Shown: positions 32,101 through 43,097 of the stretch, one piece after another | How positions within the stretch are numbered: the stretch's first letter is position 1 | Layout of the letters: the number at the start of each line of letters is the position of its first letter | Assembly: GCA_037178855.1 (NCBI GenBank) | Contig: JASJZC010000006.1 | Coordinates: 4,960,001-5,024,000, forward strand | From: Oscheius sp. JU75 | Lineage: Eukaryota > Nematoda > Chromadorea > Rhabditida > Rhabditidae | DNA: 64,000 nt | Reading direction: 5' to 3' | Program-made: the position numbers and the translations under genes | Notes under the pieces: model-generated | The model's database searches: none | What the model saw: only the letters and a program-made list of their open reading frames with translations | Told to the model about the DNA's origin: nothing

Positions 32101-34078
32101 CAAAAGTTTGGTGGGTGAGAGGAGCAAATAGGCTTCGTTCAACAAAAATGACGAGTTGTCAGTTAGAAGCGGGGAGCGTAACTGGTAACCAGAATATCGA
32201 GAAAGACGAACTAGTGGTCAAGAGGGGTGTGAACCTCAAGGCCAGATTTTGGGCAAAGTCATACGATTATGGGAATGGCTGTGAAGGTAAACAGGGAGAA
32301 GAATGGAGAAGGCTGAAGGGAAGGATAAATTGGCCAAGGAGATGAATGGTCCGTGGCCAGGAAGACGTGAAGATAATAGGAATGATTCAGATCTTTGGAG
32401 ATAAGCGATGGTCGAAATGTCAATCATTTGCCTCTTCAGAGCCCTAGTCGTATGTTAAAATTCTCAATGCAAGAGCTTTCTAATGCCCGATTCTCACAGA
32501 GGTCTAAGACTAAACAACCATTATTCTAACACGCTCCAATTGTCTGTCAGTCCTTATAATCAGAGAAGTGACCTCCTTCTCAATAAGATATCAGTCAACT
32601 TTCCATTAGGCAGGAAAACCCAGAGAAACCCGTGCTGAAACGCGTGTCGTGTCGACTGAAGATACAAATCTCTAGCCACGAATTTTCTACTTATCGCCAT
32701 CAAAAATCGAGAGGCCGAGCGAAGTGGACAACATAAGTCTTCACAGTTTGTGGGACACGAGGTTGGGGGGCTGGTTGACAGGCTGTTCCACGCTCCTTCT
32801 ACGCATAATTAGGGTCCCGTGAGATCGGGGTGCAAATTACTGTGCGCTGTAGGAGAAAGGGAAAAAGTCAGTGATTGGGAAAGAGTGAAATACAGTGGCA
32901 GGAATCTGACGAAACTGCGGAAAGGAAGAAGAGACACAAAGTATCAATTCCAGTTCAATCCGCTTAGCATGATATCAATTTCCCCCTCGTTTTTTCATAA
33001 AGTGAAGGAAGGCTTCGTGAGAACCTGGAGAAGGAGAGGCTGATTGGCAAATAATTGCGAAAAAGAGCGCTCAGTAAGGAGTCGCAGTAGGAAAAGTTAA
33101 TGGAGATAATTGAATCAAGCGGCCTAGCTTGCTCTTGAGAGCTAACAGTTTGGTGATGGAGAAAAAAAACGAGGAGGAGGGGGGCGTGGGCTAATTTACA
33201 AGGCTAATTTACATCTTCGATTTATGCGGCATTCTGTCTCTACCTAACCTAATAAAAAATATATACCACCTTCTCAGTCTCAAATCATGACAGTTCTCTG
33301 CTAATACTTTCTACATGAATTCCGACTAAGGAAAAGTCATGTTTTCAAGCAAATCCCTCTTGTATTCTCGTCTCGACAAGATTTAGAGACGAGTACTTCA
33401 AGTAAGCATTCGTTTCAGACTCTTACGTCGCCCAAAGGTCACAATATTGTGACACGACAGTCACTGCTCTCGCAGAGAATGTCGACACCGAGAGACGCCG
33501 ATGGATGCTATGGTCGGAGATCCTTACATAAGCCTGCTCAAACCAGAGAAGGAGAGACGTCTCCTTCTCTGGTTTCTTATCATGATCTCGCGTTAATAAA
33601 CCGCTTCCACTACACAACCTGTTTTATTGACTGTTTTAAATAATCTAGCAGTAGTAAAGGTTCCGAAACTTACTTGTGGGAATTCAAAACTTTTTATTTG
33701 TATTCAAAAGTTTATTTTAGCTACAATTGAAACTCTTCAACAAAGTTTTGCTTGTTTCAAACAGTCATCTTATGAAAAGTCTTGGGAAATGAAGTGCTCC
33801 GTCTGTAATCTTCTCGTTCTGCTGATCAGTTCCCCACATTTTTAGAGCAGCTTACTGTTCAAATCTGTTCCAAATTGATCGTATACTTTTCAGTTGATTT
33901 GGAACACATTGCATGGCTTTAATTGCGCAGACCACAATAATCCCATAGTAATTCTCGAATGAATCAAACAAACAAAGAGACTGTAAAAAACACAATCGAA
34001 ATAATTTATGAGCAATATCTGGTCATTTTGTACAAGTACCCATACATTTCAAAAGATCATCTCTCCACCATTGCACGT
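29111..34078. other. Long gene-poor stretch
   Basis: I see no coding exon with both codon structure and splice sites on either strand. It holds a (CA)8 run at 31381-31396, purine-rich tracts (around 30.8-31.2 kb) and the paired palindromes near 33.4-33.6 kb reported separately. It may contain regulatory or non-coding RNA sequence. Confidence 0.4.
33438..33575. repeat. Cluster of palindromes (16-bp perfect palindrome and 16-bp stem hairpin)
   Basis: GTCACAATATTGTGAC at 33438-33453 is its own reverse complement. At 33540-33575 the arms AAACCAGAGAAGGAGA and TCTCCTTCTCTGGTTT pair perfectly around a 4-nt loop (GACG). Between them a shorter CTCTCG...CGAGAG pairing is possible. The roughly 140-bp unit could form a structured RNA or be a mobile-element end. 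No identity was recognised. Confidence 0.6.
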
Positions 34079-34836
34079 TTAGAACTTCTGTACCTGCTTG
34101 TGCACTTCAGCTGCAGCTTTCTGCTGTTCATTCAAAACAGCTACAGCTTCTAGATAACTAGGCAGTCCGTCGCCCTTTTCCGACTTTTTACTTTTCGCCG
34201 TTTTCGGACAGCACTTCTGATAGGAAGGTGGCAGTGTGACTGGGAGAGCTGCTTCGATGTCGCTCGCCTATAATAGTGTCTGTCACCTGATGTTGTGTTT
34301 TCCCTTTCGAGAGTGAGGGGGCAATTTTGATCCGCGCTGTTACACTGTTTGTCGCGGTTCGTAAAATATCGGTCGGGAAGAGTTGTTACAAAAAAAGACT
34401 TAGAAAAAGCAAAACGAAGTTGCGTCGGCCGGGAATCGAACCCGGGTCGCCCGCGTGGCAGGCGAGCATTCTACCACTGAACCACCGACGCCATGAAAGG
34501 ATCGAAATGGGATAGCGACTGGATATGGAAGTCGGGGGGACGGGAAGCGGACAATGCAACACCTCTGATCCCTCTGAAGACGCCGTCGAATTCCTATCGT
34601 CCATACTCTTGGCTAGGCTTCTCAAAACCATTGAAAAGATCACTCCAATACATAGTCCAACTATTGAAATGACAATTGTCCATGCTGTAATGAATTCGTC
34701 GTTCTAAAAATGATAACTTTTTTTCTTTAGAACTCCAAACCCGTAGCCTAGGAGTATTTGTGCATCCAATGAGCAATATGAAGATTATGAAGAGTAGAAT
34801 GACCTTCTTCCATGGTCCTTCTCGATCCGTATTCAT
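34079..34836 (-). CDS. Small two-transmembrane protein of unknown function (141 aa)
   Basis: Three minus-strand exons, 34741-34836 (32 codons), 34563-34703 (47 codons) and 34079-34267 (63 codons with stop), all join in phase 0. Two hydrophobic helices are evident: KVILLFIIFILLIG and ITAWTIVISIVGLCIGVIFSMV. They are followed by a Ser/Thr-rich linker, a Cys pair (SYQKCCPKTAKSKKSEKG) and a helical Ala/Gln-rich tail (EAVAVLNEQQKAAAEVHKQ). The clean exon phasing and good codon use argue that it is real. I do not recognise the family. The donor of intron 2 (GTGTTG) is weak. That intron (34268-34562) contains a tRNA-Gly on the same strand. It likely sits in an internal or plasma membrane with the long C-terminus cytosolic. 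Confidence 0.65.
34421..34491 (-). tRNA. tRNA-Gly (anticodon GCC)
   Basis: The 71-nt minus-strand sequence folds into a complete cloverleaf. The acceptor GCGTCGG pairs with CCGACGC plus discriminator A. The A-box is TGGTTCAGTGG, the anticodon loop CTGCCAC carries GCC at 34457-34459, and the T-arm contains GGGTTCGATTCCC. It matches the animal tRNA-Gly(GCC) consensus closely. It lies inside intron 2 of the two-TM gene, same strand. Confidence 0.97.
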
Positions 34837-36277
34837 TTCTGGTAAAGCTAGCATTAGGCTTAGACGAAACAATGTCAGCAGATCGGGGAGAAAGTGGATC
34901 GGAAGCGGCGGAGAAACAAAGAGATTTTGAGACTTTCTCGTAAAAGAATGACCAGAGAATATTTCTCGAAAATGTACGGGGGAAAAGTAAGAGTGGAAGC
35001 CAATTTGTCCGTGCGTTGTGAGTCACGGATCAGCTGAACATAGTTTATAGAAAGAGCAGAAAACCAATGCTTCCACTGAAAAACGCACTGATCAAAGCTC
35101 CAATGGGACCTATTCGGCGAAAAAATGATCGATTATCTAATTATCAACGTGTTGCCCGTCTGTTTGGAGGTAAATGGGAAAGTCTTTTGAACGCATTGAA
35201 GAGGTGTCAGTCCTTGAAACACTACAATGAACGCATTCACTCGATAGTTCGGCCACAAATTCTTCTTGGTTCAAAACAGCATATATAAACGCTTATTGCA
35301 ATACCTGAATAGTTACAACGGCCTGTGAAAAACAGCGAGAGCGGCAACCCCGGTGTGACGACTGTTTATCCCAAACGAGTAGGTTAGAGAATGATGAATT
35401 CGTTTTGACAGCTATTATGGGATTCCAACTCCACATGGATGAGTCCATTGGAGGTAGTAGTGATTCGAGGGACAAAGTCGGGAACAAATGCGTAAGAACC
35501 AGCTCTTGCCTCACAGCAGGAGGATCTGCCAATTGTCAAAACCAGTTCTCTTCCGATGGTCAGTTAGAATGCCTCTGGACAACAATAAAGAGACCTTTAA
35601 AAGGGCCTGAATATAAATAAATAGAGGTGGCCAGAAAGACATAAGACACAATTTGAGAGATACAGAAAGAAAGAGCACCGAGACCATGTTCCAGAACGTC
35701 GGTTGTTTGTTCTGGAGAGGTGAATCAAGAATAACAGAACACAGCCTAATCCACTCTATGAGACAAGCTACTCTATGAGATTTCCCATATGGAAAGGGAC
35801 AAAGCGTCAGGTGTCTATTGCGCCGCCAGAAGCCTGAAAGAGAAAAGATGGAAAGTGATTAGAATTGTTTTAGCTAGGTTAATAGCTGTCGCGCGCGCTA
35901 GTTTCCAAACCAGCAGAACATCGAAGGATCATCTTAAGAAAAGGGCAGGTTCTTAGTGTTTTTAGGTATGCAAATGAAAACAGACAGCTTTCAAATGCGG
36001 TCAACACCACCTGTCGCTCGAAGAACAACAACAAGCTGGACCTTGAGGTTCATTTTTGGAAAACAGCGCAACATGGGAGGCGTCTGTATCATACAACATA
36101 TGAGAACGGAGAGGTCTGGGCGGTCCGAAAAGGTTAGTGATGATTTGATGATCGGTTGAGGAGTCTGGAAAAATGACTGGATCCCATTTTCTAACGCGGT
36201 CGCTCCCCTATTTCTTGCACTAGGTGAGCAAGCTCTAAAGGTTGAAAGACTTCATTTCTAATAACAGATATGCATAA
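34837..36277. other. Region without a supported gene
   Basis: Several open frames (for example 35067-35288 and 35405-35620 on plus) lack splice context, recognisable motifs or convincing codon use. Probably the upstream region of the two-TM gene and the 3' flank of B9D1. Confidence 0.35.
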
Positions 36278-37105
36278 TCACTTATTGATCCCATAGTCCG
36301 GCATGGACATGTCAAATGGCAATGACAGGCCGCTTGAGGTAACGTCGAACCCGAACTTTTTCAAATCCTTGATGGTCACGCTTACGGTCACATCGATTAA
36401 TCCTCGAGTCGAGACGCGCAGGACTGAAAATCAGATATTCAAAGGAGTAAAACTGGGAGCATAATACCGTCTCGTCCTTGACTACGAGCTATGACTGACG
36501 GGTCCAAGAGCTCTGGACCCTTGCCCCAAAAGTAGCCAACTATTCTCTGGTAGAGGCTAGATGGCTCGGGAAGGAAGATGGGGACTTTTCGTCTGTGTCT
36601 AAATGATATTTTCTGGTGGGAGAAAGAAAAAACTCACGTCCCAGGCGTAGTCGGTAGACACATCGACCCATACCCCTTGACTACCTCGTGTCCAAAAGCA
36701 TCCTGTCCGTAGCAGCAGAAAACAAGACGAGGCCCTCCAAGTTATTTCTTTTTGTAAACATAATAGGAAAGCTCACATTTGAAAGGATTAGTCGCTGAAA
36801 ATGTAGCACTAAAAGGTAAATTCACAACGTAATGGTCGGAGCTGCCTCTGCTACAATGTGATGAAGCCAGATCAGTCAGACCACCAACATGAGTCCAGTC
36901 AGGACCCCTAAAATGAGAAAAATTGAAACGAAAAGACTGGAAACCCTTACTTCACATAGGAAAGTCGTAGACAGACGTCTCTGGATTCGGGAAACTGAAA
37001 AAAAATCTTAGAAACCAAAGAAGAACTGGAACTAACACTAGCAGTTTCTATTTGACCATGAAAGACGACTAGGAACTGGGATTTCACATCCCTAGAAGGT
37101 TGCAT
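36278..37105 (-). CDS. B9D1: B9D1 / MKSR-1, B9-domain ciliary transition-zone protein (205 aa)
   Basis: Six minus-strand exons, 37037-37105, 36951-36994, 36777-36907, 36638-36734, 36468-36598 and 36278-36423, join in phase to 205 residues; human B9D1 is about 204. The B9 domain is co-linear with B9D1: FLVVFHGQIETA, then GPDWTHVGG, FSATNPFKWPRLVFCCYGQD, EVVKGYGSMCLPTTPGTHRR, VPIFLPEP, GYFWGKGPELLDP and SVTIKDLKKFGFD. B9D1 works with B9D2 and MKS1 in the MKS module of the transition zone at the base of cilia, gating ciliary membrane content; in worms this means sensory neurons. The start (MQPSRDVKSQ) is the only ATG in frame before the conserved strand. No breaks were seen. Confidence 0.93.
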
Positions 37106-37442
37106 AAGCAGCTGACCAGGAGGTGAAGTGATGTTGTCATGGAGACAGAGACTAACAGGGGTATTGAAAGGGAGAGAGAGACAGCTGGCTGATGGGATAT
37201 TGGGAATCTTGTGGGAGAACGTATCTAATTGGACCTAAACACCTTGTATACTGACAACATCTTAGGAGACATGTTCTATTCCTAATATGACGGTATTGTT
37301 TCATCCCAAGTAGCATGGTTATTGGCTGCCTACTAAACCCAAAATGCATCGAATGTTTATTACGGTCTCTCTCCAAGCTTGGCGCACCAGGCTACTTTCT
37401 TCGGGATTCTCCCTGACAATGACCGTGGCTTTGCTCACGCAA

Positions 37443-37606
37443 TCATCTCGTGCAGTACTTGGCCAGCTCCTCGTCGCTAACCTCGTATATCTGATCACAG
37501 GAACGCGATTGTCCGAAGTCTGGATCGAGGTAAGTGCTGAAAAGATATTCTAAAATAGTACGGGTGAGAGTACTTACGAACAAGGAGAGCGAGAAGGAAG
37601 CTTCAT
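37443..37606 (-). CDS. Short hypothetical peptide (40 aa)
   Basis: Exons 37578-37606 and 37443-37536 join in phase (TC|C) with good GTAAGT and TTTTCAG sites. The peptide has three cysteines (SPCSTYLDPDFGQSRSC...KYC) but no signal peptide from this ATG. It lies directly 3' of the secreted peptide gene at 37667. It might be an additional exon of an unrecognised transcript. Confidence 0.3.
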
Positions 37607-37666
37607 TTCTAGAAGAAATGAGGGGAAACGGGAGAGATGTTGTGGACAAATATTAATGATACAGCT

Positions 37667-37951
37667 TTATACAATAATAATGGCGTCTGCTAGATCGAAG
37701 TCTAGACGTTTTTCTCGTCCGGGCTTCAGACAAAAAACGGCCATATTTCTACAATATCCTCGGATTATGAGACCTGCCCAGCGACTGCAACACTCGTTGA
37801 CTTGCCCGTTACCCATCGCGCAATCATCGTCGCAATCTTCCACCCGATTGATGGTCACCGCACTGACTAGAAGGAATTCGTTTTCCCAAAAGGAAGATTT
37901 GTATTTACCATGAGAGAACGCCAGTAAAAAGACTAGAAATGGAATGAACAT
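37667..37951 (-). CDS. Small secreted six-cysteine protein (80 aa)
   Basis: Two minus-strand exons, 37909-37951 and 37667-37866, join in phase (CATG|TC). The leader MFIPFLVFLLAFSHVSA is a clear signal peptide. The mature chain carries six cysteines, EDCDDDCAMGNG, NECCSRW, GYCRN and VFC, in a C-x3-C...CC...C...C pattern typical of disulfide-knotted extracellular peptides. The C-terminus is acidic and hydrophobic. The family is not recognised. The intron can also be read through in frame, but the spliced form restores a normal leader-to-mature transition. Confidence 0.6.
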   Translation of the reverse strand: MFIPFLVFLLAFSHGKYKSSFWENEFLLVSAVTINRVEDCDDDCAMGNGQVNECCSRWAGLIIRGYCRNMAVFCLKPGREKRLDFDLADAIIIV

Positions 37952-38379
37952 AGTTTTGAAAAGAGAAACACGGGGCAGACGGGATAAGATCTATGACCCT
38001 GGCGGGTCCAGTGTGCTGAGGGATGGCCATTGTTGCAAAAAAAAAGGATAGCGAGAGAGAAGCGGGGACGCGCGAAAGGGCTTTCGAAAGCATGTACGTT
38101 AGGATGGAGGCTCTTGAAAAACGCCACCAACTTTCCCCACACTAGATCGAACTACGTCTTTACCGTAACCTTCTCAGAAATTTCTGTTTTACTAATCATG
38201 TAGGTGAAATTAAATTCCCAGTATGCCTGGAACAGTTCGCACTACTTTTTATTAACGACTAGAAGCAATCAACAGGGAATTTCATCAATTATCACATACA
38301 ACAAATCTGAGACTGGCTGGAAACACGGGAGTACATCGGAGATAGTTTGCGGATGGCAATATTATAGAGAATTCAAGAT

Positions 38380-41300
38380 GACGTGATAAATACGTACAGT
38401 ATAATACGGCGGACGTTACAGTGAACCAATGATTTGATAGTCTTGAGGGTCCGGAGACGGAGAGTTGAAATAACGTCTGTTCGAAATCATGGGGTCTCCT
38501 AAAACAAAAAATAATACAAATAGAATAGTTGGAAACCTTGATTGGTGTTAGGAGCATTGTTGTCTAGATGTGCCTGGTTCAAACCCGTCTGGTCCAGGTG
38601 CTGTTGGTTTGGGCTGTTGGGAGCTGCTGTAGGCTCAAAATCGGAATAATACTTGCATCCCATAAGTGCACTCCAATCAACTGTAAAACAGAATAAGTTT
38701 TCGTACCGCAACTTACTATCAAAATCGCTCGAATTTGTTGGAGCAGTCTCGACGGCTCGCTGTTGATCAGCTATTATGTCGGTTTGAAACACCAAAGTGT
38801 GTCTTTGAAGCACTGGAACAGCGAAGTTATCATTGGCGCTATGCTCATCATCTGGTGCCTGTTGATCAACATTTCTCGCTTGAGTTTGAGGTGCAGCCTG
38901 AAACTTCGCTTGTTTTTCTACTAATCACAGTTGTAACCAACCATAGGCATAGTGTCAAATTTGGTTTCCGTTCGGTAAGCCTCTTGCTCTTGCCAAGAAG
39001 AGTTGGTGGTCCAATTCCAACAATTCTGTGACTGATAGGGTCTCTAAAATGTGTGAGTTTTACATACATTTTTTGGACGAATGCAAATCACAATAAATGA
39101 CCTTCCTAGTCCACGTGGGATCAGGGTTGTTTATTTCTTCTTATTTTTCTCTTGTTCTCCGCATTTTTTTTGTTACTTGTCTAAACTGTCAAAATGGGAA
39201 AATATGATCTTGCCCGAAAATTTTTTAACTGCTCGTGCTCGCCGAACGAGCAGCTCGTTCGTCTCGAAATTCAGCTGCACGTGCAATCCTGCTTGGGAGC
39301 CAAAAAAAAGAATTTTTGTCTAACCTGCGAGGTACTGATAGTTGATGACGTGCATGGCCTGTCTTCATACACTTGCTCGTGCACTGGGTACTCGTTTTCC
39401 TCCGAAAAGGCAATAGTTGATTCATTTGTCGGGTCGACTTTTTTGCAGACCAGCTGAAAAACACATCAAGGCCACTGACTTATTCTTCGAGCATATCTAC
39501 TGTTATATCCTCGTTTCTTTATCAAACTCTCTCACAAATTGTTAAGTAAAACTCACGCCTCCATTTTGATACTCTTCGTCAAGAGTAATTTTCTGGCGCT
39601 TTAGTTCTGGGGGGGAGGTCTGTCTGGTCAGAAAAGGGAATGAAGCCGAGCAGTTTAGACATTTCCAAATGTATTCGTTCGCCGTGGGAGTAGAACTAAA
39701 ATGTACTGTGAGCTACTGATTTGCTCTTTTCTTACCACGTCTCTTGAACAGGATGCCAGATGGTTTCTATCACGATTTCGACGGGAACGTTGAGTTGCTA
39801 TTGGAGACACAAGCTTTAGACGATCATACAGAAGTCTTCTAACAATCGGGTCTTTTTTACTCATCAGGCTTTTGACTTCAGGCCAGACTAAAAGGCAACT
39901 GTTCAATAGAATAACTATATTACTCACATATCTGGTATGTGTTTATTAATTCTTTGAGAGCACTTTCAACTTCATTTCTTGGTGTTATGTTGGTTGATTG
40001 ATACAAATCGAATCTATCGACCACCTTTCTATGAAGATCCTCCATTTGCTGAAGATGAGTTTTTACGACAAGTTGATGAAGGAGTCAGTTTCAACTATGT
40101 CGGTTTACATGCTTTCCACGTTTGGTTGCATTCGCATAAGCAAACCTATACGGCTTACCTTGTCTTTTTCAATATGCTCTTCCACTCCTTTCTTGTGACA
40201 GACATTTCTTTCACTGCTCTCTGTAGTTATTTTAGCCACCAATTTGACGATAGCGAAAAGCGTTAGACAGTTCTGAGGGCCGTTCTCCCAGTTCGTTAGT
40301 TCTTTGTATTTGTCCTAAAAACAAAATGTTAAGTTCTAATTGAAATATCATACGTCTTCGGTGGTTTGCTGCATTACAGGTTTTCCTTTGTTCCTGGCTG
40401 CTTTAGCCTTCGCTGTTTTTATGCCCTTGGCTTTTTCTCTCGAGGCTGTGGCACTGGCTACAATATTCTCTCTCCATTCGGACCAGATGTACTCCGAATT
40501 GGGCCAATATTTGGCTTCATCACAATAGTCTCGGCAAAGTTGACGAACTCGATTTTTTTTAGCCCTCCGAGTGTTGGCTTCTTCTTGCTGCTCTTTCTGC
40601 TTCGTGCTTAATTTCTCTCCCTTCATCTTGCTTTTGTTGTTCTTCTCCTGATCCTCCCCACCTTCTGTGATCAGGGGACCCTTCAAGTTACGGATCCAGA
40701 ATATAATGTCAGGTACGTTTTCCCGATGTTCCATCAGACAATGAATCAGACCCCAAAGGATCAAAATGCAGTTAGTATAATCTGAATTTAGAAATTGTAA
40801 CCAAACATGTATCCTACTTTCGGATGGGGCGGATTTCAAAGGACAATTCTCACAGCATTGTTCAGGTTTCGGTAGCTCGCTCACTGAGATAGCTTGCTGA
40901 AAATCGCAGTTCAACATCTGTAAACATCAGCGAGGAGACAGAGTCGACATATAACCAACGTACTTCCTTTACAAGCTCAGGCTGCTTGCATTTTCTTTTT
41001 CTCGCTCCAGTACTGGTGTCTGGACTTCCTTGAGGTACAAGCCGTACAGATCTCAAAACACTACCGTATTTGTATGCCGCTCGCAATCTACCCTTGATGA
41101 GTCATATCTCGTTCCGACGGGGGCATATGGTCATCTGGAGCGGTAGAGACGTCATCAGCAAATGGTTCTGCAAATGGAGAGTTCCAAGAGAGAACGAAAT
41201 CAGTCGTTAGGAGGGAGGGGGAACAAAAGAACTTTCACAGGAGCAAAACTAGAACACAAAGTAACTCACGTGACGATGTTCCGTTCAGTTCCTGGAAAAC

Positions 41301-41447
41301 CGGTTGTTCATTAACCTGGAATAGCACTTTAAAATACACAAATTTTGTAGGTCTTACAGCTGTGGCTAACTCTCGGTTAGCCAGTACTTCTTCCTGTTGT
41401 CCTTCGCCATGATGTGGACCTGTTCCAGCATCCCATTTCGTGTGCAT
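38380..41447 (-). CDS. Unrecognised multi-exon gene(s), partial models
   Basis: The first exon is clear at 41358-41447 (MHTKWDAGTGPHHGEGQQEE), joined to 41270-41315 and then an exon at about 41090-41170 (FADDVSTAPDDHMPPSERD). Further coding blocks on the same strand include 40348-40917 (QAISVSELPKPEQCCENCPL, IHVWLQFLNSDYTNCILILW, then a Lys/Arg/Ala-rich stretch), about 39900-40300 (NVCHKKGVEEHIEKDKV, RNEVESALKELINTYQI) and 38560-38900 (VLQRHTLVFQTDIIADQQRA, WSALMGCKYYSDFEPT). Splice-like borders separate them. I recognise no domain. The basic, disordered composition would fit a nuclear protein, but that is a guess. Exon chaining is uncertain and two genes are possible. Confidence 0.45.
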
Positions 41448-41967
41448 CGTCAGCCCAGACTCATGAAAATGATTTACATAAAGAGAAGAAAAGAATTAGG
41501 AAGGAAATGAACATTCAAAAGAGAGAATTTTATTCAACATTCGAACAGGGCAGGGGCGCCGGCTGAATGAAAATGTCGGGCGGTCCAAGGGTCAAAGTGA
41601 TAGGAACCAATCACGATCAAAAAGAAGACCCAAAGCGAAGAGACTGCCAGAGCTTTGCCACATGCAAAGAGAGATAGATTGATTAACCCTTATCCTTCCT
41701 CCTTTATAATTTGCAAGTGATGTCCGTCTGCGACACAAGTCAACACTAATCTGGGTTACACTTGACAATGTTTGTGGACTTTTTCTTTCAAGACAAGTTA
41801 GGAACATGTAGATTGACAATGTTCGGAGCTGAAAGAGGAACCCGAGATAACAGATTGTTATTTTGTGAAGAAGCCCCTGTTTGATTTGGTTTCTGAAAAG
41901 TTTTTGAGGTTTTTTCAACAAACAACGACTATGGTCCGTTCAAGAAAAAGAGTATAATTTGTATCCA

Positions 41968-42008
41968 CAAGTTAGGCCGCCGCCCCTTCGGGGCGGTAGC
42001 CTAACTTG
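41968..42008. repeat. Strong GC-rich hairpin
   Basis: CAAGTTAGGC at 41968 pairs with GCCTAACTTG ending at 42008. An inner stem CCGCCCC/GGGGCGG closes on a 3-nt loop within CCCCTTCGGGG. It stands out from AT-rich flanks and lies between predicted genes. It could be a structured RNA element or a mobile-element remnant. Confidence 0.6.
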
Positions 42009-43097
42009 TTGCGCACCTTGAGGCATATCTACCTTGTCCTTTCCCCAGCAAAAACGATTGCTAATGACCATTTCTAATCAGTGAAACTCACTTCTCACTC
42101 TTTGACCCCACTTCCCTTTCACTCTTTGAACCCATTTTTCCGATTTCTCGACCCAACTGCCTGTCCAAGTATTGCTATCGTCCCTGGGGAGCCCAATGAC
42201 AGTTATATCCTCTGATACCTTTGAATTTTGCCCAGTTTCTATTCCCTTCTGTCAGCCTGTACTGGTCCTTCTCTCTCACTTCGCCCTGTTCGCATTTCCC
42301 GCGCCAGTCGAGCTACCATGACAGAAGCAACGTCCTTCCAAAGAAGGTATCTCCCGAACTGACTTGACTTGCCAACAATTAGTGTGCGCACAAAATAGTG
42401 CTCACTAATTGGCAGTATTGGCTTCAGACAGACAGACAGACAGAGACGCGAGGACATTTTATACTAGATTTTCTAGACTCAGTGTCAAATGAGTTCACAT
42501 TGCTAGTCTTTTTATAGCTTCTGGAAGTTGACTACGAAGTCGTCCACCGCGGTTTCTTTCTAAATGCTAGTAGGTGCGAGAAGAAATGAGCAGATACCAC
42601 TGTCTTTGCATCCCTATGAAACTCAGGGAGGGAAGTTAGCTTGTTAGTTTCCTGGCTTCCTTTATGAACTAGTCGAGTGCCGATCCGAGGTCTCAAACGT
42701 TTTTCTCATTCGAGGCAGTAGCTCTACACGAGATTTTGCGTTGCGGCTGACTTGTGGTCCCTTCAACTGCAGCTTTGCTAATCGATTGGATTCCTGTCCA
42801 ATCCAAATTGGCGTTTAAACTTCTTAGAATCGAATTAACTTACTTATAGTAATGAAAGCGCATTTACGGTATCGTTGGCATCTTGTTTGAACGGATCATC
42901 ATCTTTTGCAATCATGCGACTTTTTCGCTAATCTTTTGTCCAAGCTTTCTCAATTCCTGAAAACTATTGGAAGTAAATTTTGAATACAAATAGGTTTGGG
43001 GTACCATGCTATACAGCAGTTTCTAATTCGGATAGCCTGTTAAATCCATTTGACATGAAATGTAATAATTCCTAACTAAAACTTTTGCGACATTTCT
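42009..43097. other. Stretch without a supported gene
   Basis: No supported exon; a (CAGA)n-like run lies at about 42427-42444. Probably 3' flank of the minus-strand gene that ends at 43098. Confidence 0.35.

Noticed and set aside
41968-42008. Bacterial-style terminator hairpin
   Set aside because: The window is eukaryotic; there is no U-tract and no adjacent bacterial gene.
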